A stretch of 64,000 bases of DNA from Liquorilactobacillus ghanensis DSM 18630 (lineage in GTDB: Bacteria; Bacillota; Bacilli; Lactobacillales; Lactobacillaceae). The stretch spans positions 124,001-188,000 of the forward strand of contig NZ_AZGB01000016.1 in assembly GCF_001435235.1 (NCBI RefSeq). The letters are read 5' to 3'. Positions within the stretch are counted from its first letter, which is position 1, and each line of letters starts with the position of its first letter. Positions 7,678 to 15,794 of the stretch are shown here, piece after piece. The position numbers and the translations under genes are program-made. The notes under the pieces are model-generated. The model made no database searches. It was not told the DNA's origin and was given only the letters and a program-made list of their open reading frames with translations.

Positions 7678-9483
7678 ATGGTTAAGAAGCGAAGAAGTTT
7701 TTGGCTAATGTGGCTGGCAGCAGCAGTGTTTATGGCACTGGGCTTGACCAGTGCATTGGCTGATACAACACAGGTTTTGCCAGATGGCAGCTATAGTGTA
7801 CAGACTAGTTACTATACTGATGCTGCAGGTACTAAGTCATCGAACGCAATGAGTAGCTTTTGGGGCCAAAGTGGTCAATTGACTGTTAAAAACAATCAAG
7901 CTACTTTGACGTTTACTCAAAAAGCAATGATGAATTTGATGACTAGTGCGACATTTGACGGTCATAATTTGAAGAAAACGGCAAACGGTCAGTCGGGGAC
8001 TTGGAGCGTTAATTTATCACCGCAAGATGCAGTTAAGTTGGAAACACAGTCCATTCATAGCGGTACGGTAGTTTATAATGTTAACGGATCCAATTATAGT
8101 CAGAGTTTTTATGTGAAATTAACCAGTGGATTGCCTGCAACAATTGATCAGCCTGGTGACTATCAGTTGGGGGTTAAGTATGATGAAGCCGATGGTGAAA
8201 ACGATTCTGGTCAACCGTCAATGATCCAAAGCGGTGGTTTGTGGGCCGACCAGTTGACCTACCATTTAGATAGTGCCGGGTCAGCATCGATCAACTTAGA
8301 GCAACCTAAAATGATGGATTACATGGCACAGCTTTCGATTGATGGTCAAAAAATGACTAAGCAGGCAGCAGATAAAGCAACCTCTGGTAGTTGGACAGGT
8401 ACTTTACCATTAAGCAGTGTCAGAAAATTGACAGTCGGTGGAAAATTGGTCGGCAACATGACCTATACGGTGCCGGGACTTTTTACTCATAACGTGGACG
8501 TTATAATAGTTATAACCAGCAAGCAATTGGTAAAAGCAGATCCTTTGGCAACGACGGCGGTTGTTGATCCAGATGCTGATTCAACAAGTGGCACACCAGC
8601 AACGCAGCCGGCACCACAACCACAGCCGCAACCGGCACCACAACCAGCAACCGGTACATCGGCAAATAATGATACAAATACGACCGATAGTAAATCAACA
8701 GGTTCAAATTCTAACGCAACACAACAAAAAAATGATACGTCGGCACCAGCACCACAACCAAAAAAAGATACACCAGCATCAACCAAGACTTTGAGTGTTA
8801 CTTATAACAAAATTGGCAGTCAAGGAGAAGACTTGAATCAGCCATCAATGATTCAAACTGATGGTATCTGGTCTGACCAAATTAGTTTAAAAGATAATGG
8901 CAATGGTACGGTTACGGTAACACTTACTCAACCCAAGCTGATGAATTATATGACAAGTGCGGCATTTGACGGAGTTACATTGGATAAGCATGTTGCTTCA
9001 GCAACTGCTCAAAGTGGCAGTTGGACAGCAGTTTTGCCTAAGTCGCAGGTGGATAAATATAAAGTCGGCAGTAAAATCGTTGCTAAGGTTTCCTACACGA
9101 TTCCAGGAGCTTTCACACATAATGAATCAGTGTTGGTAGTAATTAAAGGAATTGCCCAAGGAAATGATGATAAGCCAGCAGCAGCTGGAAAAACATCAGG
9201 TGATCAATTAGCTCCTGACAAGGCAGCAACTAGTGACCAATTAGCTCCAAATGTTGTGGCAACCAGTGATCAGCCGGCAGTAAAAACAGGATCGTTAAAC
9301 ACAGATGCGGCTCCTGTTTCAGCGGCTACCTTGCCATTGGCTGTTGGTAACAATCAAAAAGTTTTACCGCAAACAGGAAATTCGGGTTCCCTTTTCTTGA
9401 CTATTCTGGGTATTATGGTAGTAGCACTTGCTACAATAATTGGAATATTCAGTTTGAGGAGAAAAAATGGAAAAGAAATTTAA
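7678..9483 (+). CDS. LPXTG-anchored cell-wall protein with three NEAT-like haem-binding domains
   Basis: A 601-residue secreted surface protein. Residues 1-28 are a signal peptide (basic KKRR, then a hydrophobic stretch ending ALA-D). Three related domains follow, at about 31-150, 160-283 and 373-493. The last two share PSMIQ-x-GG/DG-x-W-x-DQ, a QPK-MM/LM-x-YM helix and PG-F/A-FTHN. A Pro/Gln/Thr-rich linker separates domains two and three. The C-terminus has LPQTG, a hydrophobic helix and LRRKNGKEI, a full sortase signal. NEAT domains take haem from host or environmental proteins and pass it inward. It overlaps the next gene by 17 bases and begins the haem operon. Confidence 0.8.
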   Translation: MVKKRRSFWLMWLAAAVFMALGLTSALADTTQVLPDGSYSVQTSYYTDAAGTKSSNAMSSFWGQSGQLTVKNNQATLTFTQKAMMNLMTSATFDGHNLKKTANGQSGTWSVNLSPQDAVKLETQSIHSGTVVYNVNGSNYSQSFYVKLTSGLPATIDQPGDYQLGVKYDEADGENDSGQPSMIQSGGLWADQLTYHLDSAGSASINLEQPKMMDYMAQLSIDGQKMTKQAADKATSGSWTGTLPLSSVRKLTVGGKLVGNMTYTVPGLFTHNVDVIIVITSKQLVKADPLATTAVVDPDADSTSGTPATQPAPQPQPQPAPQPATGTSANNDTNTTDSKSTGSNSNATQQKNDTSAPAPQPKKDTPASTKTLSVTYNKIGSQGEDLNQPSMIQTDGIWSDQISLKDNGNGTVTVTLTQPKLMNYMTSAAFDGVTLDKHVASATAQSGSWTAVLPKSQVDKYKVGSKIVAKVSYTIPGAFTHNESVLVVIKGIAQGNDDKPAAAGKTSGDQLAPDKAATSDQLAPNVVATSDQPAVKTGSLNTDAAPVSAATLPLAVGNNQKVLPQTGNSGSLFLTILGIMVVALATIIGIFSLRRKNGKEI

Positions 9484-10366
9484 ACTTTTATTATGTGTTT
9501 TAGGATACTTCGCGATGTTTTGGCTGGGAATGACTACCTCAGCTTCGGCGGCATCGTATCAAGTAAACTATACAATCGAAAAGTATGGCACAAGTCAGAC
9601 ATCAGTAGCTGATGCATATTTTGCTAAACCAGCGACAGTTACTGTTGGGAATAATCAGTACACCGTCCAAATGACAGTTAAAACCAATCACAGTTTAGGA
9701 TCTTTTCCCGTTCAGATTTTAAATGTTAATGGTCAAACACCACAGGTTCAAAAGCAAACGTCCGGTGATAATGATTATTATACTTTTACGTTTAATACCG
9801 CAACAGTTCGTAAATCTTTGAGCGGCAATATGAAGGTAGATATAAATAATATTAATTACCATCATTATTATGGCTTTAATATTGCATTGGATGCTAGTCA
9901 GGTTCCAGAGTTGTCTGCTGCTAAGACTGTCAGTCAACCGGCAGCTAGTCCTAGTTCAGCTAATAATTCATCTACATCTACAACAACTGTCGCCAATAAC
10001 AGTAACGCAGCCAGCGCTAAGACTGGCAGTTCAACAGCCGTTTCTAATTCAACGCGCAGCTCAAGTTCTAATTCAACCAGCAGCTCGAGTGCTAAAGCTG
10101 ATTCCAGTTCAACGACCAGCTCTAGTTCGAATGCCAGTTCTAATTCAGCTGCCAGTGATTCTAAGAAAAAAGAGTCCCGTGCTGCCAGTAAGAAGGGCGC
10201 TGCAGCTAAAAATAATAAAGAAGGCAGCACAAGTAAACAAAATACCAAACCCAAAAATCAACAAAAGAAAAATAACTCAGTACTTAGCAAAGCTGCTTTA
10301 ACGCTGGTAATTATTGGCGGACTGGGTATTGGAGCTTGGGGGGTAGTTCATAATTATCGGGGATAA
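9467..10366 (+). CDS. Membrane-anchored NEAT domain haem-transfer protein
   Basis: A 299-residue protein with a signal peptide (about 1-29, ending SASA-A). One NEAT domain spans about residues 32-145. Typical marks are YTIEKYGTSQTSVADAYFAKPATV, the strand NQYTVQMTVK and the haem-side strand INYHHYYGFNIALD, where the usual Y-x-x-x-Y pair appears as Y-H-H-Y-Y. A long Ser/Asn/Thr-rich, then Lys-rich, spacer (about 155-270) ends in a single transmembrane helix (ALTLVIIGGLGIGAWGVV). There is no LPXTG motif, so it is held in the membrane and probably relays haem from the wall protein to the binding protein. A GAGGAG ribosome site lies inside the preceding gene. Confidence 0.8.
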   Translation: MEKKFKLLLCVLGYFAMFWLGMTTSASAASYQVNYTIEKYGTSQTSVADAYFAKPATVTVGNNQYTVQMTVKTNHSLGSFPVQILNVNGQTPQVQKQTSGDNDYYTFTFNTATVRKSLSGNMKVDINNINYHHYYGFNIALDASQVPELSAAKTVSQPAASPSSANNSSTSTTTVANNSNAASAKTGSSTAVSNSTRSSSSNSTSSSSAKADSSSTTSSSSNASSNSAASDSKKKESRAASKKGAAAKNNKEGSTSKQNTKPKNQQKKNNSVLSKAALTLVIIGGLGIGAWGVVHNYRG

Positions 10367-10385
10367 ACGAACAAAGCTTTGGTTA

Positions 10386-11231
10386 ATGGCTGGTTTATTC
10401 ATTATCTTGCTGGGTGGTGGCATTTTCTTGAGTTTTCAGCATCATTCAGCACAGTCGCATTCACGACGGCAAACGGCTCGGGTTGTAGCTACCACACCGG
10501 CGATTACGGCAATTATGGCTAAACTGGGCGTCAAGCTGGTTGCAGTTCCGACTACGACACAGGCGCTCCCACATCAATACCGTAAGCTGCCACGAGTAGG
10601 TAATCATGTCAGCATTAATTGGGATAATTTACTAGCTGTCAAACCAGATATTGTTTACGTGGATTCCGAATTAGCTGATGAATATCAAACCAAGCTTAAA
10701 GAACAGAAAATTACGATGAAAGCTTTAAACTTGCAAACTTATCCGCAGCTGCTAAAGACGATTACTTATTTAGGCAAAGTTTATGGCAAACAGGCTGCGG
10801 CTAAAAAGTTGACAGCACAATTGAAATTAAAACCAGTTCAACGCAAACAGCGACCGCGAGTTTTGATTTTGATGGGAATGCCGGGTGGAAGCTTTTTGGC
10901 AATGAACGGGCAGAGTTATCTAGGTGAACTTGTGGAAAAAGCGGGTGGAAAAATCGTCGGAGCAGATCCACATTCGCTTTATACAAGCCCTAACAGTGAA
11001 AAAATTGCTGAAGCAGATCCGCAAATTGTGATTCGTTTGGCACATGCAATGCCGGCTGAAGTGGAAGCAGCATTTAAAACAGCTTTTAAAGCTGATCCTT
11101 ATAATCAATTGACAGCTGTAAAAGAACAGCATGTTTATGATGTTAAAGCGCCTGTATTTTCGCCAACAGCTAATTTGCAAGTGAAGAAGGCATATGCGCA
11201 AATTAAGGAGTGGATCGATCAAGTTGAATAA
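10386..11231 (+). CDS. Haem ABC transporter substrate-binding protein (IsdE-like, membrane-anchored)
   Basis: A 281-residue periplasmic-binding-protein type II (FecB/IsdE class). It opens with a hydrophobic helix and then has RVVATTPAITAIMAKLGVKLVAV, the conserved KPDIVYVDSELADEY loop, and GGSFLAMNGQSYLGELVEKAGGKIV. No lipobox cysteine follows the hydrophobic segment, so it is likely tethered by an uncleaved helix. The ATG at 10386 has no ribosome site within 20 bases. The frame is open upstream and reads GDKRTKLWL, the basic flank expected before such a helix, so initiation may occur earlier at a non-ATG codon (for example ATT 10353) inside the NEAT gene end. It lies directly before the permease. 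Confidence 0.75.
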   Translation: MAGLFIILLGGGIFLSFQHHSAQSHSRRQTARVVATTPAITAIMAKLGVKLVAVPTTTQALPHQYRKLPRVGNHVSINWDNLLAVKPDIVYVDSELADEYQTKLKEQKITMKALNLQTYPQLLKTITYLGKVYGKQAAAKKLTAQLKLKPVQRKQRPRVLILMGMPGGSFLAMNGQSYLGELVEKAGGKIVGADPHSLYTSPNSEKIAEADPQIVIRLAHAMPAEVEAAFKTAFKADPYNQLTAVKEQHVYDVKAPVFSPTANLQVKKAYAQIKEWIDQVE

Positions 11232-12138
11232 AAAAAATTGGTTGTTAGGTTCGATGATCGCAGCCTGCCTGCTGCTGATTATTTTGCAATTGAGTCTGCA
11301 TTTAAACTCCGCTGGAGATTGGCAACTAATTTTTTGGCAATTAAGATTGCCCCGTCTATTATTTGTGCTCGGGACCGGACTTTGTCTGGGACTGAGCACT
11401 TTATTATTAGCAGCAACTTTGCGGCAACCATACATAGACGGCTCAATGCTTGGGATTGCCAATGGAGCTGAATTATTAGTGGCCCTATTAGTCATTTTAA
11501 ATGCCAATATTTTAACCTACCGTGTATTAGTAGGTGCTCTAGCCGGAGTAGTTTGTTTAGGTTTATTACGTGCCAGTGTTTTCAAGTTGAAAACACGACC
11601 TTTATTTATGATAATCGGAGGATTTTGTTTGGCAATGTTTTTCAATGCTTTAACGGTTATTTTGACTAGCAATAGCGGTTGGACCGGTAAGAGTATGGGA
11701 AATGTGACGTGGACAGATGTGATTTGGCTGTTGATTATTTTAGTTGCCGGCTGTTTTTTATGGATACTGGCGGGGCAATATTTACAGTATTTTGCATTGC
11801 CGGAAATTCAAACAAGACAGCTGGGCTTTAACGAAGATCGAGCAGCCTTGATTTTTCAATTGATTGCGGCTTTATGGCTGGGAGCAGCTACGGCTGTTTT
11901 GGGAACAGCTTTTTTTGCCGGGGTAGTTTTAAATCAATTAATCAAAGAATTAACTAAACTAGGATTAGTCGCACGCTTGCCTTTTGTAGGAATTTTTAGT
12001 ATTTTGGTAGTATTAGTTGCGGATACGCTAGGACATTTTGCTTTTTACCCAACTGAATTGCCAACTAATGCAGTGTTATTGTTACTATTAGCTCCTGCTT
12101 TTGTTTTTTTGATTGTGAGGTGGTCTCGTGCAGTTTAA
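11194..12138 (+). CDS. FecCD-type ABC transporter permease for haem
   Basis: A polytopic permease of the BtuC/FecCD family with about nine membrane helices. LRLPRLLFVLGTGLCLGLSTLLL is the family N-terminal signature, and AAATAVLGTAFFAGVVLNQLIKEL the cytoplasmic coupling region (normally G-x-I-x-FvGLi-PH). That second motif is diverged. Two starts are possible: ATG 11194, inside the binding-protein gene behind AAGAAGG, or TTG 11224 with AAGGAG 13 bases before it. Both overlap the end of the previous gene, so the genes are translationally coupled. It forms the channel for the ATPase that follows. Confidence 0.8.
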   Translation: MRKLRSGSIKLNKKNWLLGSMIAACLLLIILQLSLHLNSAGDWQLIFWQLRLPRLLFVLGTGLCLGLSTLLLAATLRQPYIDGSMLGIANGAELLVALLVILNANILTYRVLVGALAGVVCLGLLRASVFKLKTRPLFMIIGGFCLAMFFNALTVILTSNSGWTGKSMGNVTWTDVIWLLIILVAGCFLWILAGQYLQYFALPEIQTRQLGFNEDRAALIFQLIAALWLGAATAVLGTAFFAGVVLNQLIKELTKLGLVARLPFVGIFSILVVLVADTLGHFAFYPTELPTNAVLLLLLAPAFVFLIVRWSRAV

Positions 12139-12814
12139 AAATCTGCAAGCTGCTTATCAAGGACAAATTGTTTTTGAAAATATCAATGCGCAGCTGCCAT
12201 CAGGGCAGATTACTACTTTACTGGGCTTGAATGGCAGTGGGAAAACCACCTTAATGCTGCTTTTAGCAGGTTTAAAGCCAATGACTGCTGGAGAAATTAC
12301 AGCAGGCGCCGAAAAAACTTTTTATTTACCGCAAAAAAACCAAGTATTTGATTTTTTGACGGTAGCAGAACTGTTAGCAATTAATCGCAATAATGATGAA
12401 AGCCAATTGCAAAAGTTAATTGAGTTGTTTGGTTTAGCGCCATTACTAAAGCGAGATATTAGTCTATTGTCCGGTGGTCAGCAGCAACGTGCATGGATAG
12501 TGTATACATTGTTGCAGCCAGCTAAAATTTTGTTGCTTGATGAACCGCTGACATACTTGGATTTGAAGTATCAGCAAAAATTTTTAGAAGCATTAATTTG
12601 GCAACGCCAACTTGGACGAACGATTTTGCTTAGTCTGCATGATATCAATTTTGCAGCTCGCTGCAGTCAAAATATTTGGTTTTTAACACCACAGCAATTA
12701 GTAACTGGTAAAAAAGCAGCAATGTTAACTAAGCAGAATTTAATTAATTATCTCGAATTAAGTCCTGAATATGCGCAACTTCTAATATCTGATGTGAGAG
12801 GAAGAAATATATGA
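12128..12814 (+). CDS. Haem ABC transporter ATP-binding protein
   Basis: A 228-residue ABC ATPase. Walker A is LGLNGSGKTT (about residues 33-42), the signature is LLSGGQQQR and Walker B is ILLLDEPLTYLDLK. The H-loop is LSLHD. The GTG start follows GAGGTGG and overlaps the permease end by 11 bases. Its own stop overlaps the ferrochelatase ATG. It energises import through the adjacent FecCD permease. At 228 residues it is a compact member of the family. Confidence 0.85.
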   Translation: MQFKNLQAAYQGQIVFENINAQLPSGQITTLLGLNGSGKTTLMLLLAGLKPMTAGEITAGAEKTFYLPQKNQVFDFLTVAELLAINRNNDESQLQKLIELFGLAPLLKRDISLLSGGQQQRAWIVYTLLQPAKILLLDEPLTYLDLKYQQKFLEALIWQRQLGRTILLSLHDINFAARCSQNIWFLTPQQLVTGKKAAMLTKQNLINYLELSPEYAQLLISDVRGRNI

Positions 12815-13761
12815 AAAAAGGAGTACTATTAATTAATTTAGGAACTCCCGCCAGTCCGACACCAACGGCAGTTCGCAAGTACCTGAAACTTTTTTTAAGT
12901 GATCAACGGGTAATTGATATGCCATCTTGGAAATGGCAACCGATTTTAAATACAATGATTTTACCGCATCGACCGGCTAAATCGGCGGAACTTTATCGGC
13001 AGATCTGGTCAAAAGAAAATGGTTCTCCTTTGTTGTACTATACGCAACAGCAAGCACAGCAATTGCAAGAACTGCTTCCAGAACATCAAGTTCGTTTTGC
13101 GATGAGTTACAGTCACCCAATGATTGCGACCGAGTTGAAGCGTTTTGAACAAAATCAGATAACTGATCTGACAATTATTCCTATGTATCCGCAATACTCA
13201 ACAACAACAGTTGGTTCAGTTGTTGATGATATCAACCGTTTCTATTTTAAACGGGTACGGATTCCTAATCTGCGGATTGTTACTGATTTTTGTGATTTTT
13301 CACCATACATTAAGGCTTTAGCTGCTAAGATTCAACAGGAAATAACTGATTTTAAACCAGATCAGATATTATTTTCGTATCATGGAATTCCTAAGAGCTA
13401 CGTGACAAAGGGTGATCCTTATCAGGAACGCTGTGAAACTACGACTAAATTGTTACGTGCAGAATTGAACACAGAAATTCCGATCAAACAAACCTATCAA
13501 TCGCGGTTTGGTCCCGATGAATGGTTGAAACCAGCAACTGATGAAACGCTTAAACAATTGCCGGCTAAGGGAAGCAAACGGGTCTTGGTAGTTGCGCCAA
13601 GTTTTGTGGCTGATTGCTTAGAAACTTTACATGAGTTAGATATTGAAAATCGGCAATATTTTATTTCCAATGGAGGAGAAGATTTTCGCTTGGTGCCGGC
13701 TTTAAATGCTGACGAAAGCTTTACACAGGTTTTGCGTCAATTAGTCCTTAATCTGCGTTAA
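12811..13761 (+). CDS. hemH: Ferrochelatase (HemH/CpfC family)
   Basis: A full-length 316-residue ferrochelatase that inserts Fe(II) into a porphyrin or coproporphyrin. The N-terminus has GVLLINLGTP, and the iron-side catalytic His is H191 in the SYHGIPKSY motif. The partner Glu is E271 in VADCLETLHELD. The start ATG overlaps the ATPase stop (ATGA). No other haem-biosynthesis genes lie in this window. Being last in a haem-import operon, it may metallate scavenged porphyrin, or run in reverse to release iron from imported haem; the sequence cannot decide between these. It converges with the acetyltransferase gene, sharing 4 bases. Confidence 0.9.
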   Translation: MKKGVLLINLGTPASPTPTAVRKYLKLFLSDQRVIDMPSWKWQPILNTMILPHRPAKSAELYRQIWSKENGSPLLYYTQQQAQQLQELLPEHQVRFAMSYSHPMIATELKRFEQNQITDLTIIPMYPQYSTTTVGSVVDDINRFYFKRVRIPNLRIVTDFCDFSPYIKALAAKIQQEITDFKPDQILFSYHGIPKSYVTKGDPYQERCETTTKLLRAELNTEIPIKQTYQSRFGPDEWLKPATDETLKQLPAKGSKRVLVVAPSFVADCLETLHELDIENRQYFISNGGEDFRLVPALNADESFTQVLRQLVLNLR

Positions 13762-14246
13762 TGCTGCCAGCTTTTAAGGAACCAGCGATCACAAGCTGAG
13801 TGGATACTACCGTTTAATGGTGCAGTTAAAGGTTTAAAGCCTAAATGCTGATAAAGCCCAATCGCTTGATCAAGGTTGGCAAAGGTTTCAATATATAATT
13901 GTTGATATCCAAGCTGAGGTGCGAGTTCTAATGAACGAAGCATAATTTCTTTGCCGAAGCCGTAACCACGAGCAGCTGGTAAAAAATACAGCTTCTGTAG
14001 TTCAGCAACTTGATCGCTAAATGGTCCAAAACCACCACAACCTAGGATTTGCTTTTGCTCAACGACTACCCAAAAAGCTGCTTTTTGCGGCTGGCTGTTG
14101 TAATACTCGGCTAAATTGGTCAGTTGCGGATCATAATAGGCAGTTCCCGGTAAATCATCGTGAAATTCTCGTAGAGTACTTTGAATAATATTTTTAACGG
14201 CTGAATTATCAGCCGTTTTTATTTGTCGCAAATGCAATTTGCTCAA
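13758..14246 (-). CDS. GNAT family N-acetyltransferase
   Basis: A 162-residue GNAT protein. The acetyl-CoA motif A spans VAELQKLYFLPAARGYGFGKEIM (pattern Q/R-x-x-G-x-G/A present as ARGYGFG), preceded by the strand AFWVVVEQKQILGCGGFG. The C-terminal QLYIETFANLDQAIGLYQHLGF block is the usual motif B. The acceptor is unknown. It is a single gene convergent with hemH and divergent from the kinase gene at 14344. Confidence 0.85.
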   Translation of the reverse strand: MSKLHLRQIKTADNSAVKNIIQSTLREFHDDLPGTAYYDPQLTNLAEYYNSQPQKAAFWVVVEQKQILGCGGFGPFSDQVAELQKLYFLPAARGYGFGKEIMLRSLELAPQLGYQQLYIETFANLDQAIGLYQHLGFKPLTAPLNGSIHSACDRWFLKSWQH

Positions 14247-14343
14247 CTCCTGTTAAAAGATTTAAAAGTAATGTAGCATTTTTTGTCGGTCTATGCAAAA
14301 ATTGGTTTATTTAAATAGTTATTTTGGTTCGGAGGGAATAAAT

Positions 14344-15213
14344 TTGGAAAATTCGAAAAAAAATATAGCCCGAATTTTACTGGCAGAAGATTTTTCAGCT
14401 GTTGGTCAGCTTTCCCTTACGGCAGCCATGCCGCTTCTAAATGCTTTTCAAGTTCCGCTGGCAGTATTACCGACAGAGTTGCTGTCGACTCAATCAGAAG
14501 GCTTTGGAATGCCATTTAAACTGTCGACAGTAGCTTGGGCTCGCGCTGCGTTGCAGCATTGGCAAACAATGGGGATTAAATTGACTGGAGCTTTAATCGG
14601 ATATTTTGCCGATCAGCGTTTTGGAGAACTATTGCTAAATGAAATCCAGTTTACCGGTAAATTAACATTGCTTGATCCAGTAATGGCTGATAATGGTCGG
14701 TTTTATCCAACTCTCACCAAATCTCATATAACAATTCTGCAAAAATTGTTGCCTAAATCATTGATCTGCACCCCAAACTTAACAGAAGCTTGTTTTTTGC
14801 TGGATCAGCCCTATATTTCTCACCCGACTTTTAAGCAACTTGCCAGCTGGCTGAATCAATTGGAGAGCAGCCAGCCGGCAGGTGGGAAAACAGTAATTAC
14901 CGGTATTACGGTTGCCGGTAAAACTGGTTGTGTGTGGTTAGAAGACGGCCAGTTGCGCCAAGTTTTATATCCAAGTCTGCCGGGACATTTTTATGGCAGT
15001 GGCGATGTATTTGCAGCTTTATTGTTTGGGTTGCTTTGGCAAGGATTATCTTGGTCGCAAGCGGTTATTCAAGCGACTGGTTTTTTGCACGATTCGTTAG
15101 CCCAACAAGTTAGTTTACCAACCAGTCAACGTCGTTATGGAATTGAGCTTAGTTCATTATTAGTTCAAATTGAAACATTTTTGGCAAAAAAGGCTGATAA
15201 ACGGTCAAATTAG
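14344..15213 (+). CDS. Pyridoxal/pyridoxine kinase (PdxK/PdxY-like, ribokinase superfamily)
   Basis: A 289-residue kinase of the PfkB/ThiD-like fold. It starts at TTG 14344 behind GGAGGG with 7-base spacing; an ATG 17 codons upstream has no site. Marks include the N-terminal ILLAEDFSAVGQLSLTAAMPLLNA, the middle LDPVMADNGRFYPTL (LDPVMGD motif) and CTPNLTEACFLL. The anion-hole/catalytic region appears as PGHFYGSGDVFAALLFGLL, with GSGD in place of GTGD. This is the usual set for PdxY-type vitamin B6 kinases. The next gene is an ECF transporter S component, which supports vitamin salvage. A hydroxymethylpyrimidine substrate is the main alternative. Confidence 0.8.
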   Translation: MENSKKNIARILLAEDFSAVGQLSLTAAMPLLNAFQVPLAVLPTELLSTQSEGFGMPFKLSTVAWARAALQHWQTMGIKLTGALIGYFADQRFGELLLNEIQFTGKLTLLDPVMADNGRFYPTLTKSHITILQKLLPKSLICTPNLTEACFLLDQPYISHPTFKQLASWLNQLESSQPAGGKTVITGITVAGKTGCVWLEDGQLRQVLYPSLPGHFYGSGDVFAALLFGLLWQGLSWSQAVIQATGFLHDSLAQQVSLPTSQRRYGIELSSLLVQIETFLAKKADKRSN

Positions 15214-15279
15214 TGTTAAAATTGATAAAATTAGTTTTCGATTAAAAAGCAATTTCAAAAATTTTAATTGGGGGGATAA

Positions 15280-15783
15280 ATGTTGAAAAAAAGTCTGCCG
15301 TTGAAGCAAATAGTTCAAATGGCATTGTTGATTGCCGTGAATGTTGCAGTCGCCCGTTTTTTGATTATTCCGGTACCTATGACCCATGGAAATATTAATT
15401 TGTGTGATGCTGGGATTTTTATTGCAGCACTGTTGTTTGGGCGTAAATCTGGTTTGCTGGTTGGTGGTCTCAGCGGCTTTTTGCTGGATTTAATTTCTGG
15501 TTATCCACAGTACATGTTCTTTTCACTCGTAATCCACGGACTTGAAGGCTTTTTAGCCGGATGGTTGAATGAAAGCTCACGCCGCAGTTCACTGATTGCG
15601 GCCATGGGAACGGGTGTCTTAGTCATGGTTGCCGGGTACTTTGCTGCTGATACTTTGCTTTATCAATTGCAAACCGGTCTGATTGGAATCCCAACCAATC
15701 TGTTTCAAGGAGTAGTTGGCGGCTTGGTGGCTTTGCCGGTCTATTATCGCTTACGCAGCCGTGTTTTTAGTCATGGTAAATAA
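15280..15783 (+). CDS. ECF transporter S component, probably for vitamin B6 or a precursor
   Basis: A 167-residue membrane protein with about five to six helices. The N-terminal ALLIAVNVAVARFLIIPVP and LCDAGIFIAALLFGRKSGLLVGGLSGFLLDLISGYPQYM match the HmpT/PdxU-type S components of group II ECF transporters. The first helix region carries the pattern used to contact EcfT, and the energising module is encoded elsewhere. It follows a pyridoxal-kinase-like gene by 66 bases with a GGGGGG ribosome site, so uptake followed by phosphorylation trapping of B6 is the simplest reading. Confidence 0.75.
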   Translation: MLKKSLPLKQIVQMALLIAVNVAVARFLIIPVPMTHGNINLCDAGIFIAALLFGRKSGLLVGGLSGFLLDLISGYPQYMFFSLVIHGLEGFLAGWLNESSRRSSLIAAMGTGVLVMVAGYFAADTLLYQLQTGLIGIPTNLFQGVVGGLVALPVYYRLRSRVFSHGK

Positions 15784-15794
15784 GGAGAAATGAT

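Noticed and set aside
8487-8786. Long minus-strand frame opposite the wall protein linker
   Set aside because: It is the complement of the Pro/Gln/Thr repeat-rich spacer, with biased composition, no ribosome site and no family likeness.
9934-10254. Minus-strand frame rich in Leu/Glu opposite the second NEAT protein
   Set aside because: It arises from the reverse of the Ser/Asn-rich spacer codons and is a shadow.
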